NCBI GenBank assembly: GCA_008330645.1
Contig: VLTN01000032.1
Location: forward strand, 62,001-126,000
DNA length: 64,000 nt
DNA from: Cafeteria roenbergensis
Taxonomy: Eukaryota > Sar > Bigyra > Bicosoecida > Cafeteriaceae
Direction of reading: 5' to 3'
Every line of letters starts with the position of its first letter. Positions within the stretch are counted from its first letter, which is position 1. This document shows positions 1 to 10,930 of the stretch, in pieces. The notes beneath the pieces are model-generated. The model was given only the letters and a program-made list of their open reading frames with translations. It was not told the origin of the DNA and made no database searches. Both the position numbers and the translations under genes were made by a program.

Positions 1-1
1 C

Positions 2-3000
2 GGCGAGGCCCCAGGTGCGCTGCTCTCAAGGTCAACGACTCTGCAGCAGGTTTGGGTTGCCCTGAAACAGTCCAACAGCAATGCTTCGTCCCCTCTCGAG
101 TTGCTTGCTGGGCTTGGTGACTTTGGCGAGGCCTTTCGCTCCAACTTTTCAAGTGCAGCGATCCGCTCGGTCGACCCGCAGCCACTCCCGGTGGCTCGCG
201 TGGGCCTGAGCAGCAAGCTCCCCGGAACGAGGTTTTCGGGGGTGTGCCACGAGTCCAGCGCGCCATCGGCGCATTCGAGGTTCTCCATCGAGGCCTCTAC
301 GGGACTGGTCACGCTGCTGTCGTCTGGGCCAGCGCTTGACTTTGAGCAGTGGTCCACCTTCGGAATGCTTGTGAAGGCCACCGACAACGGCGTGCCAGCC
401 AAGGACGCATACGGCACACTCCTCTTGACGGTCGAAGACGCAAACGAGCCGCCAGTTTGGCCGTCGTCGCCATCCAAGTGCGCCGGGATTTCGGTCTCTG
501 GAATCGCCGCTTGCGTGTCCATTCGGGAGTCAGCCTCCGCCGGAACGCCGCTCCAAGGCGTTCTTCTTCCCGTTGACCCAGACGCAGGGCAGACGGTCGA
601 GCTCTCGCTCCCCGAGTCTGACGCAGCCAACGCCGCAACTGCCGCGCGCTTTGCCTTGAGCGCTGACAGGAGCACCCTGGTTGTCAGGGACGGGGCTAGT
701 CTTGACCACGAAACTGAGCCACTTCTTCTCATGCAAGTCACTGCCACAGACAGCGCCAGCCCTCCGCAGTCCGTGACGGCCACAATCGGCATTGCAGTGC
801 TCAACTCCAACGAGCGCCCGGTTTGGGCATCGTCGGGCTCCTTGGCCAGGAGCGTGGCCGAAAACTCGCCGGCAGGCACTCCTGTGGGGTCGCCTCTGTT
901 CGCGACCGACCCCGACCTCGGCGACCTCATCAAGTACGCCATCGTCGAAGGGGGCGAAGAGACTGCGTTCGAAATCGGGCAAAGCACCGGGCAGCTCAGC
1001 GTGGCGCAAGGCACCAGCCTCGACTTCGAGGCGACGTCCGAGTTCTCGGTGGTCGTTGAGGCCACCGACAGCGGCGGACTGAGCAGCAGGGCCCGGGTCG
1101 CTGTGTCCGTGACAGACGTGAACGAGCGTCCTCACGTCTCCGCAGCGACGCGAACCGTTTCGGAGGCGGCAGCGGTGGGAACGATGGTCGGGGCTCCCAT
1201 CCCCGCGCAAGACCCGGACGCCGGGCAAGCGCTCACGTTTTGGCTTGCGCAGGGTGACGGTATCCACTTCGCCATCGACAGGTGCACCGGGCAGCTGTCG
1301 TTGAAAGCAGCTCTCGACTTTGAGGCCCAGGCCGCCCACACAATCACGGTGCACGTTGCTGACGATGCGCGCGGAGGCCCGCTGGAAGCCTCTGCCAACG
1401 TGACGGTGCTGGTTGCAGATGCCAACGAGGCTCCCCTTTGCCCCGCCACGGCGCAGACCCTTGCTGGTCCCGAAGACCTGCTTGTTGGAGACGCGTTCGG
1501 CTCCGAAATCGACGTTCGGGACCAGGACGCAAACGACACGCTGACGCTTGCGCTTGTCGATGGGGCTGAGGCCGGAGTCTTTGCGCTGAACGCCAGCTCC
1601 AGGCAGCTCGTGGTTGCCAAAGCACTTCTCGACTACGAATCGCCTGCGTTCTCCCAGTTTGCCTTGTCCTTCCGAGCAACCGACTCGAAGGGGCTGTCCA
1701 GCGTATGCCAGCTGCAGGCGGTGGTTCAGGACGTGAACGAGCCGCCCTCGTTGTGGAATGCAAGCTCGAGCATCTCTGAGACGACTGCCTTTACGCCTCA
1801 TGCTGCGGGGGAGCCAGTTGGCGAGCCCCTGACAGCAAGCGACCCGGAGGGCGGCTCCCTCACGTTCCAGCTCATCGAGCAGCCGTCCGCAAACTCGACA
1901 GGCCTCTTCGAGTTGGACGCCGTGACTGGCCAGCTTCGGCTCACTGCTTCAGGCGCTGCAGGGCTGGACTTTGAGGGCCCGAGCCAGTCCTACACTGTGC
2001 CCGTTCGGGTGTTGGATGACGGCTCTCCGCAAAAGTCGGCCGATGCGCAGCTCGTGGTGAGCGTTTTGAACGTGAACGAGCCCCCTTTCACCCCCCAGAA
2101 CGCGCTCAGGGTCTCGGTTCGCGAGCTTGCAGCACCAGGGGCGGTGGTTATCAACGGCAGCTCGCTCGGCGTCCGCGACGGCGAAACCAAGGCGTTCGAG
2201 GACCTGCGCTTCAGCATTGTCAGCGGAAACAGCGCTGGTTTGTGGGCCATCGCTGCGCTGGGCGGCGACGTCACGTACAGCGATGCGAACACGCTCCCTC
2301 TCGATTTTGAGGCAGTTGCCCCAACTCATTCGCTCGAGATCCAAGTCGCCGACAACGGCGCACCCGGCAGGGACATCTTGACCTCGCGCTTTTCGCTCGT
2401 TATTTCCGTCGAGAACGTGAACGAGCCGCCGGCGGCAGTCATGGAAAGCGCGTCGCTCTCCGTGCGGGAAGACTCGGGCGATGGCACTGTTGCTGGAGTC
2501 CTGGGTTGCACTGACCCGGATGCCGACGGCGGGGTGGGCGCAAAAATTGAGCTCATTGGACAGGACCAGTCGGTCTCGGCTCCCAGCGAGCCCATCTTCG
2601 AGATAGGCACCACAGACAGCATCTTGACTGTTCGCCGGGGAAGGGCACTCGATGCTGACACGCAGCCCGAGGTGGCAATCACAGTGCGTTGCCGCGACTC
2701 GCATGGCGCAGTGTCTCCGGACACGACCTTTTCAGTGGCAATCATCAACGTGAACGAGCCCCCGATTTGGCAAGACGTTCCAACGATTTACGGTGCTGCG
2801 GCGACGCTCGGAGGAGCCGGGCCGCCCCTGAGTGATTTCTGCGCCGACCCGGACGTCGGAGACGCGCTGTCGTTTTCGCTCGAGAGCGTCGGAGGAAACG
2901 CGTCTGCCTTTGGAATCGACTCTCGAACCGGGCAAGTTCGAGTCGTTGATGTTTCGGGCCAAGGCGCAGGGTCAATAAACGACCCGGAGGCCGAGTTTCG

Positions 3001-6000
3001 CCTAAACGTGTCTGCAAGCGACAAGGATGGGCTTTCGGCGTGGACCACAGTCGTTGTAAGCACAGCAGCGGGCAACGCGCTGCCCGCTCTTCCCGAATCG
3101 AGCGCGCCTCGCGTCATGCGCGTGCCTGAGGCTGCCGCCGACGGAGCGCTCGTGGCCACCATTTCGGGAACTGACTCTGACCATCAGGTCAACGCCTCCC
3201 ACGTGCTGACGTACACCATGTCGCCCACTGGCGCATCGGCTGGCCGCCCCTTCCCATTCCGAATGGAGACGATCCCTGAGGAAGGTGGCGTGGGAAGCGG
3301 GCGGGTCGTCGTTCAGCTTCCGGTTGCCGGGCTCGCGCAGCTTGACTACGAGGGTCTGTGGAGTGAATTTTCCGTCGTCATTTCCGCAACTGACAACGGA
3401 GTGCCGCCCATGACGGCGAGCTACGCGGCCGTGATTCTGATTTCAGACTCTGCCGAGCCGCCTCGCCTCACGCAGGTATCCTCGGCCGTGACTGGCTCAA
3501 CGCACCCGTTCCCTGGCATGCGACTGGTCGAACTCTCCGTGGCCGAAGCTCTGGATGCTGGGGAGCAAGCTGCGATGGTCTTGGCAGCAGACCCCGACGC
3601 GTCGTCGGCTGGCCAACTCCGCTTCCAGCTTTCCAACGAGTCGTCACACTTCAACGGTTTCCTCGTCGTTGACCCTGCCACGGGTGCACTGGAGACGGTC
3701 AAGCCGCTGGATTTCGAAGGGCTTCGGGACCCGTCGTCGGCAGGTGGGCAGCTAGAGGTGGGCGCAGTCATCACTGTGAGGGATGGCAACACCACAGATG
3801 CGCTCGCAGACAGCGCGTGGCTCCGCATCACCGTTGTCGACGTCAATGAGGCACCAACAGTTGATGCAGTCACGCTAATGTACGCGCCAGAGACCCTCGC
3901 GCCTGGATCCGTCGTTGGCACCGTTGGCGCCCGCGACCAGGACTCCGGCGCCAGCGGAAGGCTTCAGTTTTGGATTTTGCCATCGACCCCGACCGAGATC
4001 CAAAACCGCCTTCGCGTCGACTCTGTCACCGGCGATGTGGTGCTGGGCTCTGCCGGCTTCGACTTTGAGGACACTCCCGAGTTCAACTTCACAGTGGTGG
4101 CACAGGACAGCGACTTGCTAAAGCCGCTGAGCACAACGACCCTTGTGTCAGTCAGGGTGGTCAATGAGCCCGACATCCAAGTCCTGGGCATTCATCCCCA
4201 TCCAAGCGACAAGCAGTGCACCGTTCTGCCTTGCTCGGACACCGCCCAGGTTGACCTTGCTCCGAGGGAACCGGGCCATCAGGACCTGGCTCGATCGTCG
4301 ACCGGGCTGTTTTTCACTCCTGTCGGTGGGGCACGGGTGCTCATTTCCGGCACCGGCTTCGGCTTCTCCCAGGCCCGGCTGGATCGGGATGGCCTCTTCA
4401 TGCGAGATGTTGCGATTGAGGTCACGTACGGCCCGACCGGAACTGAGTATACGGCCAGGCTCTGCCGCGTCCAAGAAGCTGGCGTCCTGATCAGTTGCTA
4501 CACGGTGCGGAACTGGGGCGGAAACCATGTTTGGCGAGTTCATGTCGTTAAGGTCGGCTCCACGGTTATTGGCGACGTGGCCCAGTCAACAGTGACAACC
4601 GCTGCCATGCCGCCTCGCATCTACTCCGTGCAAACGACCCACCACGGCCTCTGGCCTGTCGGCGGGCCTGTTGCCATTGACATGTACGGCTTTGGGTTTG
4701 GCCAGTTCGGCGACGCGGTGGAGGTCCAATGCGGTGGCAGCAATGCGGACCAGTTTGCCGTGTACACTTGCATGGTTGCAGACATTGACCAGCGGCACGT
4801 CCAGTGCGCGTCATCGGCGCCTGGCTACGGTGCTAACCTCACTTTCTCTGTCACCGTCGAGGGCTTGCGGTCGGCAGTCTTCCAGTCGACCGTTGGCTTC
4901 GAGTCCCCGGAGGTGTACGGGGTGAGGCTTTTGGACTCGAATTCGTCTTCGCAGCTGCGATCCTCTGGTGGCCAGGTTCTCGTCGTCTCTGGGCGCTACT
5001 TCACTGCTGGTCAGGCAATGGACGTCATTCGAGTGAGCTACGGCACGGGCCTGACGCTCTACGAGGCCTCTCGTTGCTCCGTGACGGACGCGGACCGGGA
5101 GCTGCAGTGCCTGACCGCTCCCGGGGTTGGGCTGAACCACACCTTGGTCGTGTCAGTGGCCGGGCAGCGGTCGGACCAGGGCCAAGGGGCAGCCCTGCCG
5201 CAACTCCTGGTCTCCTATGCGCCGCCTGCTGTTTGGGAGGTGACCGGCACAGGCGCTCTGAGCGCGAGCACAGCTGGTGGCGAGCCGATTATCCTGCTGG
5301 GCGCCAACTTTGGTCCCACCAGCGTCAGCCCAAGCCTGCTCTCTGTGTCGTTCGGCCAGTTCGGCCAGTACACGGCATCGAGCTGTCGAGTCAAGACGGC
5401 GCACCGAGAGATTGAGTGTCTCTCGGTGCCGGGCACCGGCTCCGGACACAACCTTACACTGGTCGTGGCCGGACAGCCCACTCGCTCGGTCCCGGAGGCA
5501 GTGTCGTACGGAGCCCCGGTAGTTGCGTACTACGAGGGCGCAGGCGCATCTGGCGGGAGCACTGCCGGGCATCAGCAAGTCGTTGTGGTTGGCAAGAACT
5601 TCGGCCCCATCGGCAACAGCAACGTCGGAGCCGTCGTGTATAGGCATCCGTCCGCAGTGGAGGGGAGCCTGGGCGGCCTTGGCCCAACTGGGACGACCAA
5701 CGTTTCCCTGTCGCTCATCGATGGCACTGCTGCCATGGAGTCGCTCGACGCAAAGCGGGTCGTGTACCAAGCCGTGGACTGCCGGGTCATCGTTTCGCAC
5801 ACGCGGATGTCGTGCACAACTGTGCCTGGCGCCGGCCAAGGCATGCAGTGGGTGGCGTTTGTGGACGGCCAGGCCTCCGTCGCGCCTTCCACGGCGTACG
5901 CCCCTCCGCAGCTCCTGTCCATCTCGTCAAGCGTGTCTGCGGAGGGCGCCCTGACGGACGGCGGGCAGGACGTCACGCTCCGCGGAGCAAACTTTGGCCC

Positions 6001-9000
6001 CGTGTTTGAGCTGAAAAACGGCCAGCGGGTCGGTTTCCTGAGCGCCGTCACGTATGGACCGTCTCGCCGCGAGTACGCCGCGCGCAACTGCAGCGTGGTG
6101 TCCCAGGCCGAAATTCGCTGCAAGACCAGCGCAGGCGTTGGGGTGGGGCACCGTTGGCGAGTTGTCGTCGGGGGACAAGAGTCGGAGTCGTACGAAGACT
6201 CGCAAGCGAGCCGGGATGCTGGCCTTGTGCTTGACTATGCCGAGCCCGTCGTGACTGAGATGGACCCGGCGTCGGGTGCAACAATCGGTGGCTACGTAGT
6301 CCGCATGAGAGGCACCAACCTGGGCATCGTGGACGAGCGCCGAAGCTCGAGCGCGGCAGCGCAGGGAGACGACGGGGCGTCTGACTCCCCACTTCGCGTC
6401 AGATTCGGAGAGTCCGGCGGGTTCGCGCCTGTGGTGGCTACGACCAGGCTCGCCAGCGGCGAGCATCAGGTGGACTTTTTTGTACCCGAGTCGGACGGTG
6501 GCACCCGCAGTGTCGCCATTGAGCTGTCGGACCCGTCAGGGACTGTCCACACGTCAAACAGCATGCCCTTCGTGTTTGGATCGCCGGTGATCACCGAGGA
6601 CATCTATGCTGTTCGGTGGAATGACACCGTCTACCAGTTGACTGTCGTGGGCGAGAATTTCGGATTGGCGCCATCCGTATTGGTGGATGGCAGCCCAGCA
6701 CAGCAATGCAAGGTGCTGGAGCTTCACAGCCGAGTGCAGTGCATGTACTGGGCCTCTTCTGGCACTGTCCAGGTGGTCACGCAGACCGGCCTCCGTTCCG
6801 ACAAGCGACGGTTCGACTTTGCGAGCCCATCCTTCCTGCAGGGAGACGGCACCCCCAAGCCCCTGCTCGACACCCGGGGCGGAACGGTGATGAGGCTTGA
6901 AGGGTTCAACTGGCAAACCGACCCTACGCTCGTCAACGTCACGGTGGATGGCAAGCCGTGCCCGATCTTGCCGATCGGCAGTCCTGTCATTGTCCTTGAA
7001 GACGGCGCCCAAAGCCGATACAGTCTGGAATGCAAATCGCCGGCTGGCCAGGGCCAAGGAGTTCCAGTGATTGTCACCAGGGCCGGCCAGCGGTCGTTGC
7101 CGGACTTTTCCTGGTCGTACGCGCCTCCAGAGGTGGTCTCCGTGACTCCAAGCAGTGGAATTCCGACGTCCGGCGGACTGGTTGTGGTGCAAGGAAGTAA
7201 TCTGGGGATGGGGGGGCTCGTCCTCGTTCCGGGCGTGTCGGTTGTCAGCACGTCTTGGGACCACGACACCATCGCGGCCGTTGTTGGCCCCGGGGAGGGC
7301 GCCGGGCTCCAGCTGTCCGTGGATGTGTCGCTGCAGCGAAGCGGGAGCGTGGCTATCAGCTACGCGCCTCCCGCAGTCACGTCTTGGCCGACGGCCGGAC
7401 CAACGGCGGGCACCCTGGCGGCGGTGGTGACGGGCAGCAACTTTGGGGTGGCAAAGCCGCGCCTGGCTCTTCGAAGGCTCACCGCAACCGGGCAGGAGAC
7501 GCTCAACTGCACGCTGCACTCCTGGAACCACACTGCCTTGGTAGCCGACTTGCCCCCCGGCACTGGGGCGGGCTGGGGGCTCGTCGTCTCCGCCGGAAAC
7601 CAGGATTCAGCGCCGGCCAGCTTCTCATTCCTGGCGCCGGTCGTCGAGTCGGTGCAGGCCAACAGCTCCGTTGGCTTTCCGACTGCGGGCGGGGTGCTCG
7701 TCCGCGTGGCTGGCTCCAACCTCGGCCGCTCGCTCGCTGGCTTGCGGATCCGAGCCGCAGGCGACGCTACAGCCGATGGCGGGTTCGAGGCGCAGCTTGT
7801 TTCGCAGCCGAGCCACTCGGAAGCGGTGTTTGTACTGCCAGAAGGCCAGGGCGAGGCCTTGCAGGCAGTGCTCACGGTGGACGGCCTCGTCGCGCGGGCC
7901 ATTCCCTTTGCCTATGACCCGCCTCGAATTGATGGCATTGTCCTTCCCGAATCAGTTCCCACCGAGGGCACATGGCGCTCCCAGGATCCTGTCCGGCACG
8001 AGGTGATGACGATCACGGGGTCCTCTTTCGGAATGCAGTCGACGCAGAGAACGGAAGTCAGAATTCTTCCGGCTGCATCTGCAGCACCCGGACGGCTTTT
8101 GCAGCAGCCAAGCTACCAAGAGTTCCAAGCTGGAATCGAGTGCCCGCTCACCGTGCAGCCAGACCCGGATCGGCCCGGCAAGTTCACGGAGGGCGTTTCA
8201 CGGAGGTACGGCCACAGCCAAATTGCTGCAGGGATTCCAGCGGGATACGGGCGCGACCTGCGCCTCGCGGTTGCAGTCGGTGGCAGGATTTCGAACGTCG
8301 TGCCATTCGCCTACGACCCGCCGGTTCTGACAGTCGTGCTGCCGAACGTGCCCACGGCCGTCACGTGCCCGCTTAGCTTTGCAGAGTCTGGCAGCTGCAG
8401 TCAGGCTGCAGAACTCGCCAAGGGGGAGACAGTGCGCATCCTGGGCAGCAACTTTGGCGAGACCCCGCCTCTGGCGGGAGAGCTTGACGTTCGCATCGGC
8501 GGGTTGCCCTGTTCGTCTCAGTCGTGGAACCGCGACGGGACGCTGGGAGGGCGCCCATACCTCACGTGCACGGTACCATGGGACACGACTGGCGCCAAGA
8601 ACGTGACCGTGCGCGTCGCGGGTCAGTCGGCCGAGCCATGGCTGGCGTCGGACCAATTCTTTGCCACTGCCTGCGAGCCTGGGGCGTACGGGTCGGACGG
8701 TGAGTTCTGCCTGCAGTGCCCTGCCGGAGCTGCATGCGCGGGGGGCTCGGAGGACCCAGTTTCACTCCCTGGGTGGTTTGACATTCGCCCGGTCATCCTT
8801 GCAAATGACACGAACAAGGAGGATGACCTGTTCTGCCCAATGGAGCGGCGGGATCCGTCGGTGCGCCCTTACTGTTTCCACCCCATGCCTTGCGAGCCCA
8901 AAGAGGCATGCATTGGAGCTTCCCTCTGCGCGACTGGCTACTCAGGCACGCGTTGCTCGCAGTGCTTGCCAGGCGAGTTTTACAGAATCAACGGCGCCTG

Positions 9001-10930
9001 CGAGCGCTGCCCTGAGAACCCATGGCTCATCGTCGCGCTCTTCGTGGTCGTGGCGCTGGTGGCTTGCGTGGCCGGGTACGTGCTGAACCAGAGGAGCGTC
9101 AATGTCGGTCTGCTGGCGGTGGGTGTGGACTACTTCCAGGTGCTGGCCATCTTCGCCCGAACCAGGGTGCGCTGGCCGGCCTTCATTCAGCAGCTCTTCG
9201 TTGCCCTCTCCGCCTTCAACCTCAACTTGGAGCTTGCGGCCCCCGAGTGCGCGCTCCCGGAGTTCAGCTACGTGGCCAAGTGGTTCTTGACCATGTTCCT
9301 TCCGCTTGCAGCCGCTCTGGTGCTCGGGGTGACCTTCGCCCTCCAGCTGGCGTACAAGCGTTGGGTGATGGGAGTGCGCGAGCGCAGTCTGCTGACGACC
9401 CACGCGGAGCCGCTTGTGGCTGTCATGGTCGTGGTTGGCGTCTTCCTGTACCTCATTCTCACACGCACGACGCTGGACGTGTTCAACTGCTCGCCGACCG
9501 ACCCGCCCGACGGAGACAACCTCTACATGAGCGGCATGCTGGACATCGTTTGCTTCGAGTCGGGCACGCACTTGCTTCTCTTCCCGTTTGCAGTTGGCGC
9601 CGCCATTCTCTACGTGGCTGGCTTCCCCGTCTTTGTGTTCGCGTTCGTTCGGCGGAACTTGTACAGCATCAAGTATGACCAGATCCTTCGCGCTCGCCGC
9701 ATCCCGCCATCCTCCAAGCTGATGCCGCCGGACATCAAGGCCTTTCACTCGCGGTGGCACAGGCTCTACTATCTGTACCGGCCTGGCAAGGCCTACTGGC
9801 TCGTCGTGATCTTGGCACGAAAGTTCCTCATCGCGTTCGCCGCGCTGGCCTTCCGATCCACGCCGACCTACCAGCTCGCCGCGTGCATCCTTGTGCTCTT
9901 CGCGTCCTTCACCTTGCAGGTGAGACACTCGCCTTACATGTCGCTCAGCGATCACAAGGGGGTTGTGAGCGCTTTCCTGTCCTTTTCCGACGGCGCCAAG
10001 AAGCAGTCAGTCCAGGCCCGCGTCCGAAAGAATATGGAGGCGTTCGAGAGCACGTTTGATGTCGACGACACGCGCCGTCGAGGAGGAGAGTGGGCGGTCG
10101 CTCTGAGGGCGATTCACAAGGCCAAGCAGGGCGCGACCGCGCTCTCAGCCGACCTGGTTGCGGAGCAAGTCATTGACTACAATGCTGTGGAACTTGTGCT
10201 GCTTGGCTGCGGCATTTTGGTGAACCTTGCCGGCATCATGTTCTTGTCGGACCGCTTCGCCGACTCCTGGGACGGGTACTATCTGGCTGAGTACGACGCC
10301 TTGGCGGTAATGGTCGCGGCCGTTGTGTTCGCGTCCATTGCCTTTTTCGCGTTCGTGCTGCTGGTGGAGGTCATCTATGTTGCTTCCCCAGCTTGCGCCT
10401 CGCGGGTCCTCAGCGCGTGCCCAACTCCCAAGCGGGCCTTGAAAACTCAGGGCCCGACTGGTGATCAAAGCTCTGGGGGAGGAAGCCACGGAGCTGTGGA
10501 CGGCGCAAGCCACGAGCCAGATGGCCCGGGCGCGCGGCTTCGGCACAACCCGCTGGCCAACTTTGGCAGCGGCAAGCGAGACGGAACCAAGGTCGGAGAC
10601 CTTCCCGAAGCTCCCCCATCAGAATCGCTATGGCAGATGATCCGCTCCGGGTACCAGCAGAACGAGAGGCAGATCCGCAAGCTGCAGGCAGAGCTAGATC
10701 GCCTTCGGCTGATGCAGAGCGCGGCAGAGGGCGTCGCAAGCCCAGGAGTGTCGCCTATCCAACAGGGCGGAAGGTCGCCGCGGACTTCTCGTCTCTCCAA
10801 GTGGCCGTCGCAGCGACCAAGGAGCCGGAGCGGATCCCTGAGTGCAGCCTCGTCTCGCCGCGGCTCCCGGTCCGCCACCAAGCTCGTGCCTCTCAGGTTC
10901 CCAACCGAACCTGTGAGAGGGCAGTCATGA
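2..10930 (+). CDS. Giant cadherin / IPT-TIG / multi-span membrane surface protein (5' end missing)
   Basis: The frame is open through the left edge, so the start lies outside; about 3640 residues are visible and the stop is TGA at 10928-10930. About twelve cadherin repeats come first (residues ~1-1390), each ending in DANEPP, DVNERP or similar, with LDFE and DPD calcium-site motifs. About fourteen IPT/TIG Ig-like repeats follow (~1393-2885; recurring GxNFG and YAPP linkers). Next is a Cys-rich GCC2/GCC3-like module (~2888-3003) and then nine or ten hydrophobic spans (~3006-3465). The cytosolic tail is basic and Ser-rich with a short coiled coil near the end. Cadherin and IPT repeats normally act outside the cell in adhesion or ligand binding; the membrane block resembles those of other large protist surface proteins. 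No intron is needed in the 10.9 kb shown. Ligand and function are unknown. Confidence 0.85.
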   Translation, partial: GEAPGALLSRSTTLQQVWVALKQSNSNASSPLELLAGLGDFGEAFRSNFSSAAIRSVDPQPLPVARVGLSSKLPGTRFSGVCHESSAPSAHSRFSIEASTGLVTLLSSGPALDFEQWSTFGMLVKATDNGVPAKDAYGTLLLTVEDANEPPVWPSSPSKCAGISVSGIAACVSIRESASAGTPLQGVLLPVDPDAGQTVELSLPESDAANAATAARFALSADRSTLVVRDGASLDHETEPLLLMQVTATDSASPPQSVTATIGIAVLNSNERPVWASSGSLARSVAENSPAGTPVGSPLFATDPDLGDLIKYAIVEGGEETAFEIGQSTGQLSVAQGTSLDFEATSEFSVVVEATDSGGLSSRARVAVSVTDVNERPHVSAATRTVSEAAAVGTMVGAPIPAQDPDAGQALTFWLAQGDGIHFAIDRCTGQLSLKAALDFEAQAAHTITVHVADDARGGPLEASANVTVLVADANEAPLCPATAQTLAGPEDLLVGDAFGSEIDVRDQDANDTLTLALVDGAEAGVFALNASSRQLVVAKALLDYESPAFSQFALSFRATDSKGLSSVCQLQAVVQDVNEPPSLWNASSSISETTAFTPHAAGEPVGEPLTASDPEGGSLTFQLIEQPSANSTGLFELDAVTGQLRLTASGAAGLDFEGPSQSYTVPVRVLDDGSPQKSADAQLVVSVLNVNEPPFTPQNALRVSVRELAAPGAVVINGSSLGVRDGETKAFEDLRFSIVSGNSAGLWAIAALGGDVTYSDANTLPLDFEAVAPTHSLEIQVADNGAPGRDILTSRFSLVISVENVNEPPAAVMESASLSVREDSGDGTVAGVLGCTDPDADGGVGAKIELIGQDQSVSAPSEPIFEIGTTDSILTVRRGRALDADTQPEVAITVRCRDSHGAVSPDTTFSVAIINVNEPPIWQDVPTIYGAAATLGGAGPPLSDFCADPDVGDALSFSLESVGGNASAFGIDSRTGQVRVVDVSGQGAGSINDPEAEFRLNVSASDKDGLSAWTTVVVSTAAGNALPALPESSAPRVMRVPEAAADGALVATISGTDSDHQVNASHVLTYTMSPTGASAGRPFPFRMETIPEEGGVGSGRVVVQLPVAGLAQLDYEGLWSEFSVVISATDNGVPPMTASYAAVILISDSAEPPRLTQVSSAVTGSTHPFPGMRLVELSVAEALDAGEQAAMVLAADPDASSAGQLRFQLSNESSHFNGFLVVDPATGALETVKPLDFEGLRDPSSAGGQLEVGAVITVRDGNTTDALADSAWLRITVVDVNEAPTVDAVTLMYAPETLAPGSVVGTVGARDQDSGASGRLQFWILPSTPTEIQNRLRVDSVTGDVVLGSAGFDFEDTPEFNFTVVAQDSDLLKPLSTTTLVSVRVVNEPDIQVLGIHPHPSDKQCTVLPCSDTAQVDLAPREPGHQDLARSSTGLFFTPVGGARVLISGTGFGFSQARLDRDGLFMRDVAIEVTYGPTGTEYTARLCRVQEAGVLISCYTVRNWGGNHVWRVHVVKVGSTVIGDVAQSTVTTAAMPPRIYSVQTTHHGLWPVGGPVAIDMYGFGFGQFGDAVEVQCGGSNADQFAVYTCMVADIDQRHVQCASSAPGYGANLTFSVTVEGLRSAVFQSTVGFESPEVYGVRLLDSNSSSQLRSSGGQVLVVSGRYFTAGQAMDVIRVSYGTGLTLYEASRCSVTDADRELQCLTAPGVGLNHTLVVSVAGQRSDQGQGAALPQLLVSYAPPAVWEVTGTGALSASTAGGEPIILLGANFGPTSVSPSLLSVSFGQFGQYTASSCRVKTAHREIECLSVPGTGSGHNLTLVVAGQPTRSVPEAVSYGAPVVAYYEGAGASGGSTAGHQQVVVVGKNFGPIGNSNVGAVVYRHPSAVEGSLGGLGPTGTTNVSLSLIDGTAAMESLDAKRVVYQAVDCRVIVSHTRMSCTTVPGAGQGMQWVAFVDGQASVAPSTAYAPPQLLSISSSVSAEGALTDGGQDVTLRGANFGPVFELKNGQRVGFLSAVTYGPSRREYAARNCSVVSQAEIRCKTSAGVGVGHRWRVVVGGQESESYEDSQASRDAGLVLDYAEPVVTEMDPASGATIGGYVVRMRGTNLGIVDERRSSSAAAQGDDGASDSPLRVRFGESGGFAPVVATTRLASGEHQVDFFVPESDGGTRSVAIELSDPSGTVHTSNSMPFVFGSPVITEDIYAVRWNDTVYQLTVVGENFGLAPSVLVDGSPAQQCKVLELHSRVQCMYWASSGTVQVVTQTGLRSDKRRFDFASPSFLQGDGTPKPLLDTRGGTVMRLEGFNWQTDPTLVNVTVDGKPCPILPIGSPVIVLEDGAQSRYSLECKSPAGQGQGVPVIVTRAGQRSLPDFSWSYAPPEVVSVTPSSGIPTSGGLVVVQGSNLGMGGLVLVPGVSVVSTSWDHDTIAAVVGPGEGAGLQLSVDVSLQRSGSVAISYAPPAVTSWPTAGPTAGTLAAVVTGSNFGVAKPRLALRRLTATGQETLNCTLHSWNHTALVADLPPGTGAGWGLVVSAGNQDSAPASFSFLAPVVESVQANSSVGFPTAGGVLVRVAGSNLGRSLAGLRIRAAGDATADGGFEAQLVSQPSHSEAVFVLPEGQGEALQAVLTVDGLVARAIPFAYDPPRIDGIVLPESVPTEGTWRSQDPVRHEVMTITGSSFGMQSTQRTEVRILPAASAAPGRLLQQPSYQEFQAGIECPLTVQPDPDRPGKFTEGVSRRYGHSQIAAGIPAGYGRDLRLAVAVGGRISNVVPFAYDPPVLTVVLPNVPTAVTCPLSFAESGSCSQAAELAKGETVRILGSNFGETPPLAGELDVRIGGLPCSSQSWNRDGTLGGRPYLTCTVPWDTTGAKNVTVRVAGQSAEPWLASDQFFATACEPGAYGSDGEFCLQCPAGAACAGGSEDPVSLPGWFDIRPVILANDTNKEDDLFCPMERRDPSVRPYCFHPMPCEPKEACIGASLCATGYSGTRCSQCLPGEFYRINGACERCPENPWLIVALFVVVALVACVAGYVLNQRSVNVGLLAVGVDYFQVLAIFARTRVRWPAFIQQLFVALSAFNLNLELAAPECALPEFSYVAKWFLTMFLPLAAALVLGVTFALQLAYKRWVMGVRERSLLTTHAEPLVAVMVVVGVFLYLILTRTTLDVFNCSPTDPPDGDNLYMSGMLDIVCFESGTHLLLFPFAVGAAILYVAGFPVFVFAFVRRNLYSIKYDQILRARRIPPSSKLMPPDIKAFHSRWHRLYYLYRPGKAYWLVVILARKFLIAFAALAFRSTPTYQLAACILVLFASFTLQVRHSPYMSLSDHKGVVSAFLSFSDGAKKQSVQARVRKNMEAFESTFDVDDTRRRGGEWAVALRAIHKAKQGATALSADLVAEQVIDYNAVELVLLGCGILVNLAGIMFLSDRFADSWDGYYLAEYDALAVMVAAVVFASIAFFAFVLLVEVIYVASPACASRVLSACPTPKRALKTQGPTGDQSSGGGSHGAVDGASHEPDGPGARLRHNPLANFGSGKRDGTKVGDLPEAPPSESLWQMIRSGYQQNERQIRKLQAELDRLRLMQSAAEGVASPGVSPIQQGGRSPRTSRLSKWPSQRPRSRSGSLSAASSRRGSRSATKLVPLRFPTEPVRGQS

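Noticed and set aside
530-1801. Minus-strand open frame of about 420 codons over the cadherin repeats
   Set aside because: It is antisense to well-formed cadherin repeats; the translation resembles no protein.
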